NCBI GenBank assembly: GCA_964526835.1
Contig: CAZGMK010000004.1
Location: forward strand, 112,341-176,340
Length of the DNA stretch: 64,000 bases
Source of the DNA: DAOSXA01 sp964526835
Lineage (GTDB): Bacteria; Zixibacteria; MSB-5A5; GN15; FEB-12
Direction of reading: 5' to 3'
Positions 19,106-27,509 of the stretch are shown here, piece after piece. A program made the position numbers and the translations under genes. The notes under the pieces are model-generated. The model made no database searches. It saw nothing but the letters and a program-made list of their open reading frames with translations, and was not told the DNA's origin. Position 1 is the stretch's first letter, and every line of letters begins with the position of its first letter.

Positions 19106-20986
19106 TTAGCGTCTTAGTGAAAGGGATCGGTCCAGGCGCAGCGGGGAGGGTCCCTCGGGCGCCGCCGGAACGCCGATTTGCAGATCGATATCGGATATGG
19201 ACATCCCATTGCTGTACTGAACAAAGTCGCACATCTGATCGCCGTCGCCGTTGTAGCAGCCGTACGGCTCCCCGGCCTCAAACACTGTCAGATCGCCATC
19301 AAGGTCATCCGTCGCATGAATATACGAGCTCGGAACCTCGCTGGTCAAAAACTGCACATGGAAATCTGTCGACGCACCGCCACTCAAAGCCCAGGCGCCC
19401 TGGATCGTACCTAGAGTGCTGTCCAATAGCACGAGCACAGGGTTCGTCAGCGTGTGGCCGGTCCAGGTAATGGTACCGCTCAGCGTGACAACGCGAGCCT
19501 GCGCACTGTCGACGAAATTGGCAGTGATAGTCTCCTGGGTCACGCCTGACTCAAAACCCAGCGTGACGGGATTGAACCCGAAGTTATCACTTTCGTAAGT
19601 CCACTGATCCCAGGCATACCCGGAACCAGCCACCGCAATCAGTTCGACCGACTGGCCGGGACTGTAGGTATCCTGATCGGGGACCTTTGTCACGGTGCCA
19701 GCGCCGGCCGGTTCGATATTGATCGTAAGCGTGATCTGGTTCTGGGATTCGAACTTGCTGACATAGCCGGACAAGAACCCCGTCCAGCCGGTGGCCTGGA
19801 AGTCGATGGCGGCGTATTGAGTCGAATCGTACGTGGCCGATGTGTCAGGGAAATGTATCGCGAGGCTGGTTGCCCTGTTGGAGACATTCGACTTAGGCAG
19901 GATGACCGCCGCATCGGCGGCCCGCTCGACTGAGTCGGCGGCTGCGACGATCGACGTGATGCTGTTCAGGTTGGAATGAGCTTGCGTGAGCTGCGCCAGC
20001 AATTTGATGTCGACATTCAAGCTGCCGAACCGCGCATCCCGAGATGCATTGCGCACAATCTGAATGCTCGACCAGAAGTTGCCGCCGTTGGCCGCCAGCG
20101 TGTCCCCGAACACGGCCAGTCTGGTGGCCAGGTTCGCGACGCTGTCGAGCTCGATGGCCGATAAGTGCATCGGCGTCAGGGGACTGGTCGCATTGGCTGC
20201 GGCATAGGCGGCGTTCACGATGCTCTGGGCCACGGCCTTCCCGTCGCGGGTGGGGTTGCCCACCAGGTCGTCAAGCCAGGTCTGCCAGCCGAAAACCCCG
20301 GTGAGCGAGGTGTCGAACTCGGTTCCGACCATGTAATCCGCGACACTGCGCAGTTCATAGGCAACCTCGACCATACCCATCGAACCGCCTGTAAACGCCA
20401 CAACATCGTACTTGCCACCGCCGCGCTGAGCCATGGCCTGATCAAGGGCGGTCCTGAGGTCGACCAGGCTCATGTTCGTTCCGGCGCCGTTAATGTCGTC
20501 GCGGCAACACCCCCGCCAACCGGAACCGGGGCCGTCAATGACAACCGCATATTGTTTGGCCGGGTAGTTGGTCATGGCCCAGTCAAGGAAATTGCTCAAG
20601 GTCTGATGAGATGACATATCCATGGCGCCGAGGTCTTCTTTCATCGTCGAGCTGATCTGATTACCGGAATCCGTTGGGTTCAGATCGATTTCGTAGTATC
20701 TGCCTGCGCCGCCGGTCGCGCCCGATGCGACCATAGCGATTATGTGGACGGTCGATGAGGTATCGACTTTCTCCATCTCCTGGATGCTGCTGATGACCAT
20801 CGACTGCCCGCCGACGGTATCGGCGGAGTAATTGCCCGCACCGTAGACCATGACAGTCCAGTCATCGCGGTTATCGTTGCTGTTGGTCCCGCTGTCGTCG
20901 TCGTCGGAACATCCGGCGACGAGCAGAATGGCCGCAAGACCTGCGGTCGCGGCCAGGATCAGAATTGCTCTCAAGGCTGATTTCAT
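19106..20986 (-). CDS. Clostripain-family (C11) lipoprotein lacking both catalytic residues
   Basis: A 626-residue lipoprotein; signal peptide ends LLVAGC (C26). Residues about 42-400 follow the clostripain (peptidase C11) fold: WTVMVYGAGNYS, the His loop region QYAVVIDGPGSGW and the Cys region VVAFTGGSMGMVEVAYEL. In active members these read DHGSGW and DACLMGM. Here the His position is P153 and the Cys position is G201, so the dyad is gone while the surrounding frame is intact. The C-terminal part has a beta-repeat (IEPAGAGTVTKVPDQDTYSPGQSVELIAVA) like the InlB/bacterial-repeat type, then about 100 residues of beta-rich sequence. It is probably a surface binding protein or a regulator, not a peptidase. 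Confidence 0.82.
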   Translation of the reverse strand: MKSALRAILILAATAGLAAILLVAGCSDDDDSGTNSNDNRDDWTVMVYGAGNYSADTVGGQSMVISSIQEMEKVDTSSTVHIIAMVASGATGGAGRYYEIDLNPTDSGNQISSTMKEDLGAMDMSSHQTLSNFLDWAMTNYPAKQYAVVIDGPGSGWRGCCRDDINGAGTNMSLVDLRTALDQAMAQRGGGKYDVVAFTGGSMGMVEVAYELRSVADYMVGTEFDTSLTGVFGWQTWLDDLVGNPTRDGKAVAQSIVNAAYAAANATSPLTPMHLSAIELDSVANLATRLAVFGDTLAANGGNFWSSIQIVRNASRDARFGSLNVDIKLLAQLTQAHSNLNSITSIVAAADSVERAADAAVILPKSNVSNRATSLAIHFPDTSATYDSTQYAAIDFQATGWTGFLSGYVSKFESQNQITLTINIEPAGAGTVTKVPDQDTYSPGQSVELIAVAGSGYAWDQWTYESDNFGFNPVTLGFESGVTQETITANFVDSAQARVVTLSGTITWTGHTLTNPVLVLLDSTLGTIQGAWALSGGASTDFHVQFLTSEVPSSYIHATDDLDGDLTVFEAGEPYGCYNGDGDQMCDFVQYSNGMSISDIDLQIGVPAAPEGPSPLRLDRSLSLRR

Positions 20987-21163
20987 TGTGTCATCCCTAC
21001 GGTGAAGCGTTGGCGCTTCTTGTTTATCTTCCAGACTCTTGCTTGCATTGTGGTTATCGGACTATAGCACAACCTGTTACAGAGTCAAACGCTTTTTGTG
21101 CCGCGATTCTTCCGTCTTTGGTATCGACGCTGATTTTGCGGCTGCAAGGGGACAACTTTGTTG

Positions 21164-21192
21164 TTGGCTTGGGCTTTGCCTGACGCTATATA
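21164..21192 (+). promoter_or_regulatory. Candidate promoter giving a leaderless kinase mRNA
   Basis: TTGGCT (21164-21169), 17 bases, then TATATA (21187-21192). Transcription would begin at about 21199-21200, the first base of the ATG. No Shine-Dalgarno sequence is visible. Confidence 0.35.
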
Positions 21193-21199
21193 TCCGTAG

Positions 21200-22768
21200 A
21201 TGGCTGAAGAGTTTATAGGCAATTATCGGGTCCTGAGAAAGATCGGCGCCGGAGGCACAGCGCAGGTGTTTCTGGCGGTCCACAAGGATGTGCCGAACCT
21301 GAAGGTGATCCTGAAGATACTCTCGGATTCACGTCTTCAGGAACGGTTTCTCCAGGAGGCCGATAAGCTGGCGCTTCTGGACGGCCATCCCAATATCTGC
21401 CAGATCAAGCACTTCTTCAGCCACGGCGATGACATGGTCATCGCGATGGAATACATCGACGGTCAGCCGCTGGACAAGAAGATCAAGGCCGAGCAGAACC
21501 TGGGAGTGAGGGAGTCCCTTGAGATAATCTGCAAAGTACTTCACATTCTCCAGTTCGCACACAACAAGCGCATATTCCACCGCGACATCAAGCCAAGCAA
21601 CATAATGATCGACAACCAGGGCAAGGTAAAGGTGATCGATTTCGGCATCGCGAAAGCCGAGACCGACCCGAACCTGACGGCTGTCGGCACCGCTTGCGGC
21701 ACACCGGCCTACATGGCGCCGGAGCAGTTCAACCCGGATGCGCAGACAAAATACGGCCTTGTTGACATATACGCCGCCGGTACCACCCTCTACGCCATGC
21801 TGGCCGGGCGCGTTCCCTACACCGGTGACAACCCGTTTGCAATCCGTGACGCCAAGCTGTTCGAGGAGCCACCCTCGCCGCGAGACTTCAATCCGGAGGT
21901 ATCCCGGGACCTGGAGGCGATCATCCTGAAGTCCATCGCTAGGGAGCCCGCTGAGCGGTACCAATCGCCACAGGAGATGATCGACGCCCTCGAAAAGGTG
22001 GCCAGTCCGATGTGCGACACGGCCCCGCCCGAAGTAACCAACGTGGATCCGGACCAGCCGACCGCGGAGCTGACCGCTCCTGTCGGCACTGCCTCGCCTC
22101 CGCCCACCGGGATGTCGCCGGGGAGGCCGAAGTGGCTGGTTTACGGCATTGGAGCAGCCGTAGTAGTGGCAGTCGCCGTGGTCATTGCTTTCATGGGTGG
22201 GGAGGATGAGCTGCAAATCCCGCCTTCGCCTTCTGACACCACGGTCACCACGGCTTCTGCCGACGGGCCGGACACTCTCGCCAACCCGCCGGGAATGTCG
22301 CCAACGGGAACGATCGCGGTTGTGGTCAGCCCCCACGGTGACATCTATCTCGACGACTCCCTGGTCGCCAGCGGCAGCGAGGAGATGGAGATTGAGGCCG
22401 ATACCGGGCGGCACATCGTTCGCGTGGAGAATAGCAAATCGCAGCAGAAGAGATTTGTCGATACGCTATATCTGGCGGAGGGCTTCACTTCGCAGCGCGA
22501 GTACAGATTCACTTTCCCCCCGCCGCCTGATGACAAGCCGAAGCCATCGCTCGGGCAGGTGCGGGTCTGGACCTGGCCGGATGAGGCCACTGTCTACATC
22601 GACGGAAAGAAGCAGGAATACAAGACGAACTTCACTTACGAAGTGCCCACCGGCCGCCACACGATTCGCACCGAACGGGATACCGAGAGTGGGGTGATGA
22701 CCGCGGATACGACGCTGTTGGTGAAGGCCGACAGCATTCATGTAATCCGCTGGGACTTCCGCAACTAA
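21200..22768 (+). CDS. Membrane Ser/Thr protein kinase with C-terminal PEGA domains
   Basis: A 522-residue Hanks-type kinase. Kinase domain (about 8-265): glycine loop KIGAGGTAQVF, ATP lysine in VILKIL, catalytic HRDIKPSNIM, DFGIAKAE, APE box MAPEQF. A Pro/Thr-rich linker leads to a transmembrane helix (about 314-334, LVYGIGAAVVVAVAVVIAF) and an extracytoplasmic part with two PEGA-like modules (VVVSPHGDIYLDDSLVASGS and VRVWTWPDEATVYIDGKK). All catalytic residues are present. No ribosome-binding site precedes the ATG, and a -10-like TATATA ends eight bases before it, so the mRNA may be leaderless. It lies upstream of the CsgG-like cluster, but a separate promoter follows it. Confidence 0.9.
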   Translation: MAEEFIGNYRVLRKIGAGGTAQVFLAVHKDVPNLKVILKILSDSRLQERFLQEADKLALLDGHPNICQIKHFFSHGDDMVIAMEYIDGQPLDKKIKAEQNLGVRESLEIICKVLHILQFAHNKRIFHRDIKPSNIMIDNQGKVKVIDFGIAKAETDPNLTAVGTACGTPAYMAPEQFNPDAQTKYGLVDIYAAGTTLYAMLAGRVPYTGDNPFAIRDAKLFEEPPSPRDFNPEVSRDLEAIILKSIAREPAERYQSPQEMIDALEKVASPMCDTAPPEVTNVDPDQPTAELTAPVGTASPPPTGMSPGRPKWLVYGIGAAVVVAVAVVIAFMGGEDELQIPPSPSDTTVTTASADGPDTLANPPGMSPTGTIAVVVSPHGDIYLDDSLVASGSEEMEIEADTGRHIVRVENSKSQQKRFVDTLYLAEGFTSQREYRFTFPPPPDDKPKPSLGQVRVWTWPDEATVYIDGKKQEYKTNFTYEVPTGRHTIRTERDTESGVMTADTTLLVKADSIHVIRWDFRN

Positions 22769-22775
22769 ATAGGTC

Positions 22776-22804
22776 TTTACGCCGGCCGCGAGGCAGCGTA
22801 TAAT
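22776..22804 (+). promoter_or_regulatory. Sigma-70-type promoter of the CsgG-like cluster
   Basis: TTTACG (22776-22781), a 17-base spacer, and a perfect TATAAT (22799-22804), about 50 bases upstream of the ATG at 22854. It lies between the kinase gene and the CsgG-like gene and suggests that the five-gene run starts here. Confidence 0.6.
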
Positions 22805-22853
22805 TTCAATATCAAGGCAATAACATGTCCGCCAGGACAAAAAAGGAGATGCC

Positions 22854-23906
22854 ATGAACAGCAAGCACCGGACGGTTGCGGCCATCGTGCTCACTGCTCT
22901 TATGCTGGTTGTGACGCTGCCATTGAGTGGCGCGGCCGCGGCTGAGGAGAAACCCAGTGTTGGCGATAAGCTGACCGAGGCCCTGGACCTGTACACCCAG
23001 GCCTACCCCGAGAAGGCCCTGGAAGTGGCCAGGGAGCAGATCGAGCGCGATGACCTGACAGCAACCGACAGCATAGCGATTTATGAGGTCCTCTCGATTA
23101 TTACCTATTCGATGGGGAAGAGCTTCCTGAAACAGTCCTTCGGGTATTTGGAGAAAATCTCAGAGATCGGCACGTGCGAGGTTCCGTTGCCGCGGGAGAT
23201 ATGGCCGTCGGAACTGCGCAACAGGTGGTTCGACATCCTCCACAAGACTAACAGCCTCTCCTGCGGCACGCTCCAGAAGCCGGGGGTGACGACGGTTGCA
23301 GTTATGGAGTTCGACAATTTCTCGATCGGGGAGTACCAGGAGAAGCTGGGCCCGATCGGCAAGGGTCTGGCCGATTTCTTCGAACACGACTTCGCCAAGA
23401 TATCCGACGTGAAGGTCATCGAACGCGACAAAATCAATTTCGTACTCAATGAACTGGAGCTTCAGAAGTCGGGCGCTGTGGATAAATCGACGGCGGTCGA
23501 GGTGGGCAAGATTCTTGGGGCCAAGTTCATGATTTTCGGCAGTATCACCCAACTCGACGACAATCACACCCGGATGGTCGTCAGAGTGGTGAGCGTCGAG
23601 ACATCCGAGATCATTGCATCGGTGGATCGAGAGGGCAAGCCCAAGTACTCCGAGATGGAGAAGGAACTGGTTAACGATCTGGCCGCGAAGATGAATGTCA
23701 GTATCACCGACGAGGAAAAGTCGCAGATACAGGAAGGCGGCACTCAGTCGGCGACGGCGACCACGCTCTATGCCAAGGGTCTGGAGTACATGGACCGCTA
23801 CGATTATGAGAGAGCCTACGACTACTTCAAGAGAGCCTATGAGAAGGATCCCGAGTTCGCCGAGGCCAGGCGCAAGATGGAAATCTATGAGCCGCTGGTC
23901 AGCTAA
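22854..23906 (+). CDS. Exported CsgG-like protein with C-terminal TPR motif
   Basis: A 350-residue exported protein. The signal peptide ends near LPLSGAAAAEE with no lipobox cysteine. After a helical N-terminal part, residues about 145-285 match the CsgG/FlgO-type fold: TVAVMEFDNFSIGEY, GLADFFEHDFAKISDVKVIERDKINFVLNELELQ, GKILGAKFMIFGSITQ, RVVSVETSEIIASVDREGK. A TPR motif (YDYERAYDYFKRAYEKDPEF) closes the chain. CsgG proteins form outer-membrane secretion pores in curli export; many relatives are only accessory envelope proteins. AAGGAG lies five bases before the start. The next gene encodes a second CsgG-like protein. Confidence 0.82.
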   Translation: MNSKHRTVAAIVLTALMLVVTLPLSGAAAAEEKPSVGDKLTEALDLYTQAYPEKALEVAREQIERDDLTATDSIAIYEVLSIITYSMGKSFLKQSFGYLEKISEIGTCEVPLPREIWPSELRNRWFDILHKTNSLSCGTLQKPGVTTVAVMEFDNFSIGEYQEKLGPIGKGLADFFEHDFAKISDVKVIERDKINFVLNELELQKSGAVDKSTAVEVGKILGAKFMIFGSITQLDDNHTRMVVRVVSVETSEIIASVDREGKPKYSEMEKELVNDLAAKMNVSITDEEKSQIQEGGTQSATATTLYAKGLEYMDRYDYERAYDYFKRAYEKDPEFAEARRKMEIYEPLVS

Positions 23907-23937
23907 GCGACCGTTATATAAGGACTGCGAGGATACG

Positions 23938-25251
23938 ATGTTGCGACAAGGAATCGGTGTTGCACTGCTGGCGGCCTTGATATTGTCAGGTTGTTCGCAA
24001 TCCCTGATGATGCAGGGACGGGCACAACTGGAGGAACGGCGCTACGACGCCGCCATTGACGCTTTCTACAAAGAGATCGCGGCCAACCCCGACAACTGGC
24101 GAGCCTGGCGCGAACTGGGCGTGGCCTTCTACGAGAAGGGCGACCTGACCAAGGCCGAGGATGCCCTTAAGCAGTCGGCCGGGATGCGCCAGGACGCCCG
24201 CGCCCAGTTGTACCTGGGGATGATTTACGAAAGGCGCGATGACTTTGCGGAGGCTATAAAGGCATACTCTCTGGCTCTCGGGCTGGGCCCCGACAGCGAC
24301 ACGAGGACGTTGCTCCGGGCTCGCCGGGAAACGCTGGTGCAGCGCCAGATAGAACAGGAGATTGATCAGGCTCTGGCTCAGGAGGAGGGAATCGACGTAG
24401 ACACTATACCGGACAACACAATCTCGGTCAGCACCTTCGACGGCTCCAATCTTCCCCCGGAGCTCCAGCCGCTGGCTTTCGGTCTGGCTGAGTTCACGGC
24501 ATCCGACCTGACCAAGGTTTCGAACCTGACAGTGGTGGAGCGCCGCCGTCTTCAAGCCCTTCTGGATGAGTTGCGGCTGGGACAGTCGGGCTATGTGGAC
24601 GCCTCTACCGCCCCGCGGGTTGGCCGACTGATGGGCAGCCGCCGCCTGGTAACCGCCACCATCATGAGCCAGGGTGACAAGGGTTTGATACTTGATGGCG
24701 CTGTAGTGCGAACCGATGATGGCCTGGCGGACCGGACCGAAGCCGTCGAGGGCAGGGTGGAGAAGGTCTTCGAAGTTCAGAAGCAGTTTGTTTTTGAGGT
24801 GCTAAAGGGCCTGGGCATTGAGATAACCGCAGAAGAGCGCGACGAAATACAGAAAGTACCGACCGAGTCATACCTGGCCTTCCTGGCGTACAGTCGCGGT
24901 CTTGACTACGAGTCCCGAGGTCTGCCGAAAGCTGCAAAGCAGGAATTCGCTAAGGCCGTAAGGCTCGACCCGGGTTTCCGCCAAGCGGAGCAACGTCTGG
25001 CCCAAGCCTCGGCTCAACTCAGCGGCGGCCCGGCGCGGGCCGACCTCGGTAGTTTCGAAGGCGAAATTAAGAAGCAGAATCAACGCCGCATGGCCCGTCA
25101 GGGCCTGGGACAACGTCTGTCGGCTCTGGCCCACGGACACGGTCGCATTCCGGCCCGGGCCGGCGATGCCAATCCGCCTCAGATAGTGCCGCCGCTATCC
25201 GGGGGCGGTACCGGCGTTGTGATTGTGAGGGGAGTAATCAATGAACAGTAG
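23938..25251 (+). CDS. TPR-CsgG-like lipoprotein
   Basis: About 437 residues from the ATG at 23938, with GAGG six bases upstream. The signal peptide ends ALILSGC, a clear lipobox. Residues about 35-130 form TPR units (YDAAIDAFYKEIAANPDNWRAWRELGVAFYEKGDLTKAEDAL). About 160-300 repeat the CsgG-like pattern of the preceding gene (SVSTFDGSNLPPE, LAEFTASDLTKVSNLTVVERRRLQALLDELRLGQ, VGRLMGSRRLVTATI). A further TPR and an Arg/Gly-rich tail follow. The pair may form a hetero-oligomeric envelope assembly. The last 11 bases overlap the next gene. The longer frame reaching back to 23695 overlaps the previous gene and is rejected. Confidence 0.8.
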   Translation: MLRQGIGVALLAALILSGCSQSLMMQGRAQLEERRYDAAIDAFYKEIAANPDNWRAWRELGVAFYEKGDLTKAEDALKQSAGMRQDARAQLYLGMIYERRDDFAEAIKAYSLALGLGPDSDTRTLLRARRETLVQRQIEQEIDQALAQEEGIDVDTIPDNTISVSTFDGSNLPPELQPLAFGLAEFTASDLTKVSNLTVVERRRLQALLDELRLGQSGYVDASTAPRVGRLMGSRRLVTATIMSQGDKGLILDGAVVRTDDGLADRTEAVEGRVEKVFEVQKQFVFEVLKGLGIEITAEERDEIQKVPTESYLAFLAYSRGLDYESRGLPKAAKQEFAKAVRLDPGFRQAEQRLAQASAQLSGGPARADLGSFEGEIKKQNQRRMARQGLGQRLSALAHGHGRIPARAGDANPPQIVPPLSGGGTGVVIVRGVINEQ

Positions 25252-26353
25252 AATTGTCACGCTGACTGCCTCGTTGCTGCTGGCGTTGGCCACCGGCGCG
25301 GGTGCGCAGATCATGTACGGCCAGCCATCAGCCGCTGATGTGCAGTTCGTTTATACTCACTGGGAAGCGGACGCCGGGGACTCGCTGGGGGCCACAAGCA
25401 TCAGCCAGGTCAGCTTCCCGATGCGCGGATTCATTCCTGCCGGCGACAACGCCGAGCTGTTGGTTTATCTGGCCGGTGCATGGAATTCTCTGGACCGGCC
25501 CGCGATCGATGAGTACACCCTGACCGGCCTGAGTGACGCCCGTCTGCAGTACAATCGCTCTTTCGCAGATGACCAGTTCTTGCTCAGTGTGGGGTTGAAC
25601 CTTCCATCGGGCAAAAGGGAGTTGAGCATCGCAGACGAAGCGCCGGTATTGACCACGCTCTCGCAGAGTTACCTGAGCTTTCCGATGCGACAATTCGGCG
25701 AAGGCCTGGGCTTCTCGGTCATGCTGGGTGGGGCGCAGATGCTGGGTCAGTTCCGGGCCGGGCTCAGTGCGATGTACCAGTTTAACGGTAAGTACTCCCC
25801 ATATGAAGGAGTTGATGACTACGATCCCGGCGACCTGATCAGCTTCAATACCGGTGTCGACCGCGATTTCGAGAATGGGCGCGTTGGAGCCAATGCGATC
25901 GTGAATCTGTACACAAACGACAAGCTGGAAGGCAGTGAGGTCTTCAAGCAGAGCACGGCGGTTGACCTGCGCCTTAGCGCGGAGTACGGCGGCGATGACG
26001 GGCAACTGAATGGCGCAGTCGGTTACCTGATTCGGGGCCGCAACACGACTTTCGTGGAAAGCGTCCAAGAGGAGGTCAAGATTTACGGCAACGAATTCTG
26101 GGGCCAGGCAGCGTATGTTCATCGGCTGGGCGACTGGCGTCTCGGACCGGTAGCGGAACTGCGTAATATCGCCGAGAATGAACAGGACCTGGGCAGCGCG
26201 ACAGTATTCGGCGGAGGCGCGACAATATCGCGAACCCTGGGCGAGACCATGGGCCTGGAGCTGTCGGGACGATATTACACGGGCAACGCCGATGGCGGCG
26301 ATATCGACCTCACCGGTTACCAGCTAGCGGTGTCGCTCACCGCCAACTTCTGA
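25241..26353 (+). CDS. Outer-membrane beta-barrel protein
   Basis: A 370-residue protein with signal peptide MNSRIVTLTASLLLALATGAGA and a body of alternating amphipathic strands (for example FLLSVGLNLPSGKRELSI, LSAEYGGDDGQLNGAVGYLI, GLELSGRYYTG). It ends in YQLAVSLTANF, with the C-terminal aromatic residue expected of an outer-membrane barrel. It overlaps the preceding lipoprotein gene by 11 bases and has GGGGAG just before the ATG, so it is part of the same operon. It may be the pore or anchor partner of the CsgG-like lipoproteins; the specific function is unknown. Confidence 0.78.
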   Translation: MNSRIVTLTASLLLALATGAGAQIMYGQPSAADVQFVYTHWEADAGDSLGATSISQVSFPMRGFIPAGDNAELLVYLAGAWNSLDRPAIDEYTLTGLSDARLQYNRSFADDQFLLSVGLNLPSGKRELSIADEAPVLTTLSQSYLSFPMRQFGEGLGFSVMLGGAQMLGQFRAGLSAMYQFNGKYSPYEGVDDYDPGDLISFNTGVDRDFENGRVGANAIVNLYTNDKLEGSEVFKQSTAVDLRLSAEYGGDDGQLNGAVGYLIRGRNTTFVESVQEEVKIYGNEFWGQAAYVHRLGDWRLGPVAELRNIAENEQDLGSATVFGGGATISRTLGETMGLELSGRYYTGNADGGDIDLTGYQLAVSLTANF

Positions 26354-26361
26354 GTCGAACG

Positions 26362-27429
26362 GTGATTATAATGCTGAACGCAAAGAGTCCGATTCGACTG
26401 GCTGTATTCCTAATCGCGACGATTACCATGCTCGCTGGTGGCTGTTCGCAACATGCCACCGATCCTGACGCCGATCACTCCTCCGACATGCGAATGATAT
26501 TGCAGTTGCCCAAGGGGGCTTCGGTCGAACAGGTAACATCCGGCACCGCCAGGTTCATCTCGGACCTGTTTCCCATCGACTCATCCATGGTCGCCGAGTT
26601 GAGTGTGGCCGACGGAGCCTTTCAGGGCCGACTGGAACGGGTCCCGGGCGGCCCCGGGGTGCTGACGGTCAATTTGTTCGACGAGACGGGCATGTTAGTG
26701 TACCGGGGAGCCAGACGGTTAGTGGTGATCCCGGGGGTCCTGAATGAGGTGACCGTTTCAGTGGAGAAGACCCCGGACGCCATCGACAACGAGATGGTCT
26801 ATCTGCACTTCGACCATGATCGCGGGGCTATCGACAGCCTTGTCTTCAAGCCGGGCTCCAACGCCGACTTACTGCACCAGGACAACAATATGGAGTTGGG
26901 TCAGTACGGTCTGGGCGGTGTCATCGGGCGAGAGATAGGCACTTCTCTTCGCCGGTTCGACCTCAGCGGCGGCTCGGCGATAATCGAGTATGCCAACGAG
27001 CAGGAATACGGCGACAAGATATTCAGGATCCGTTGGGGGCTGGCCATCGGACTGGAGATCGACATCGAGTACAACGTCACCTCCGATCGGCAGATCAGCA
27101 CCGGGTGCTCCTGGCTGCCGGGCGGTGATGCGGACACCTTGGGTGACTCTCTGGTTATCTATGACGCCGCGGGCAGACTTGTAGCTTTCCCGTACACCTA
27201 TCCCGGTCAAAGCCTCGACCTGTATTCCGGACAGGCTGCGGCCGTGGGCATGCTGGACCAAGATCATGAGGTCATCTTCGGGTTTCGGTTGAGGCCGTCG
27301 CGGGATGTAATCTGCCGTCAGAGCATCAGCGCCGACGGGCCCTATGTGTCATTCGGACCGGGAACACACTCAATATCGTTTGCGATCAAGAATGAACTCG
27401 GTTTCGCAATCTGGTCGGTGGGTCAATAG
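26362..27429 (+). CDS. Lipoprotein with N-terminal Ig/transthyretin-like module
   Basis: A 355-residue lipoprotein; LAGGC is the lipobox. The start may be the GTG at 26362 or the ATG at 26371; neither has a strong ribosome-binding site. Residues about 45-135 (VADGAFQGRLERVPGGPGVLTV, GMLVYRGARRLVV) resemble the same region of the next gene product, and the rest is beta-rich (DLSGGSAIIEYANEQEYGDKIF) with no family I recognise. It follows the beta-barrel gene by eight bases, so it is probably cotranscribed. It is likely displayed at the envelope; its ligand is unknown. Confidence 0.7.
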   Translation: MIIMLNAKSPIRLAVFLIATITMLAGGCSQHATDPDADHSSDMRMILQLPKGASVEQVTSGTARFISDLFPIDSSMVAELSVADGAFQGRLERVPGGPGVLTVNLFDETGMLVYRGARRLVVIPGVLNEVTVSVEKTPDAIDNEMVYLHFDHDRGAIDSLVFKPGSNADLLHQDNNMELGQYGLGGVIGREIGTSLRRFDLSGGSAIIEYANEQEYGDKIFRIRWGLAIGLEIDIEYNVTSDRQISTGCSWLPGGDADTLGDSLVIYDAAGRLVAFPYTYPGQSLDLYSGQAAAVGMLDQDHEVIFGFRLRPSRDVICRQSISADGPYVSFGPGTHSISFAIKNELGFAIWSVGQ

Positions 27430-27509
27430 ACTCTACCTAGTGCCGTTTGCCGAGGACCCTGGTGATGAACAGAGTTGACATGGCTGTTTGAAGAACGCGA
27501 GGACAACAA

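Noticed and set aside
23695..23937. An upstream extension of the TPR-CsgG-like lipoprotein
   Set aside because: It overlaps the preceding gene out of frame, has no signal peptide at its start, and the ATG at 23938 has a ribosome-binding site and a lipobox.
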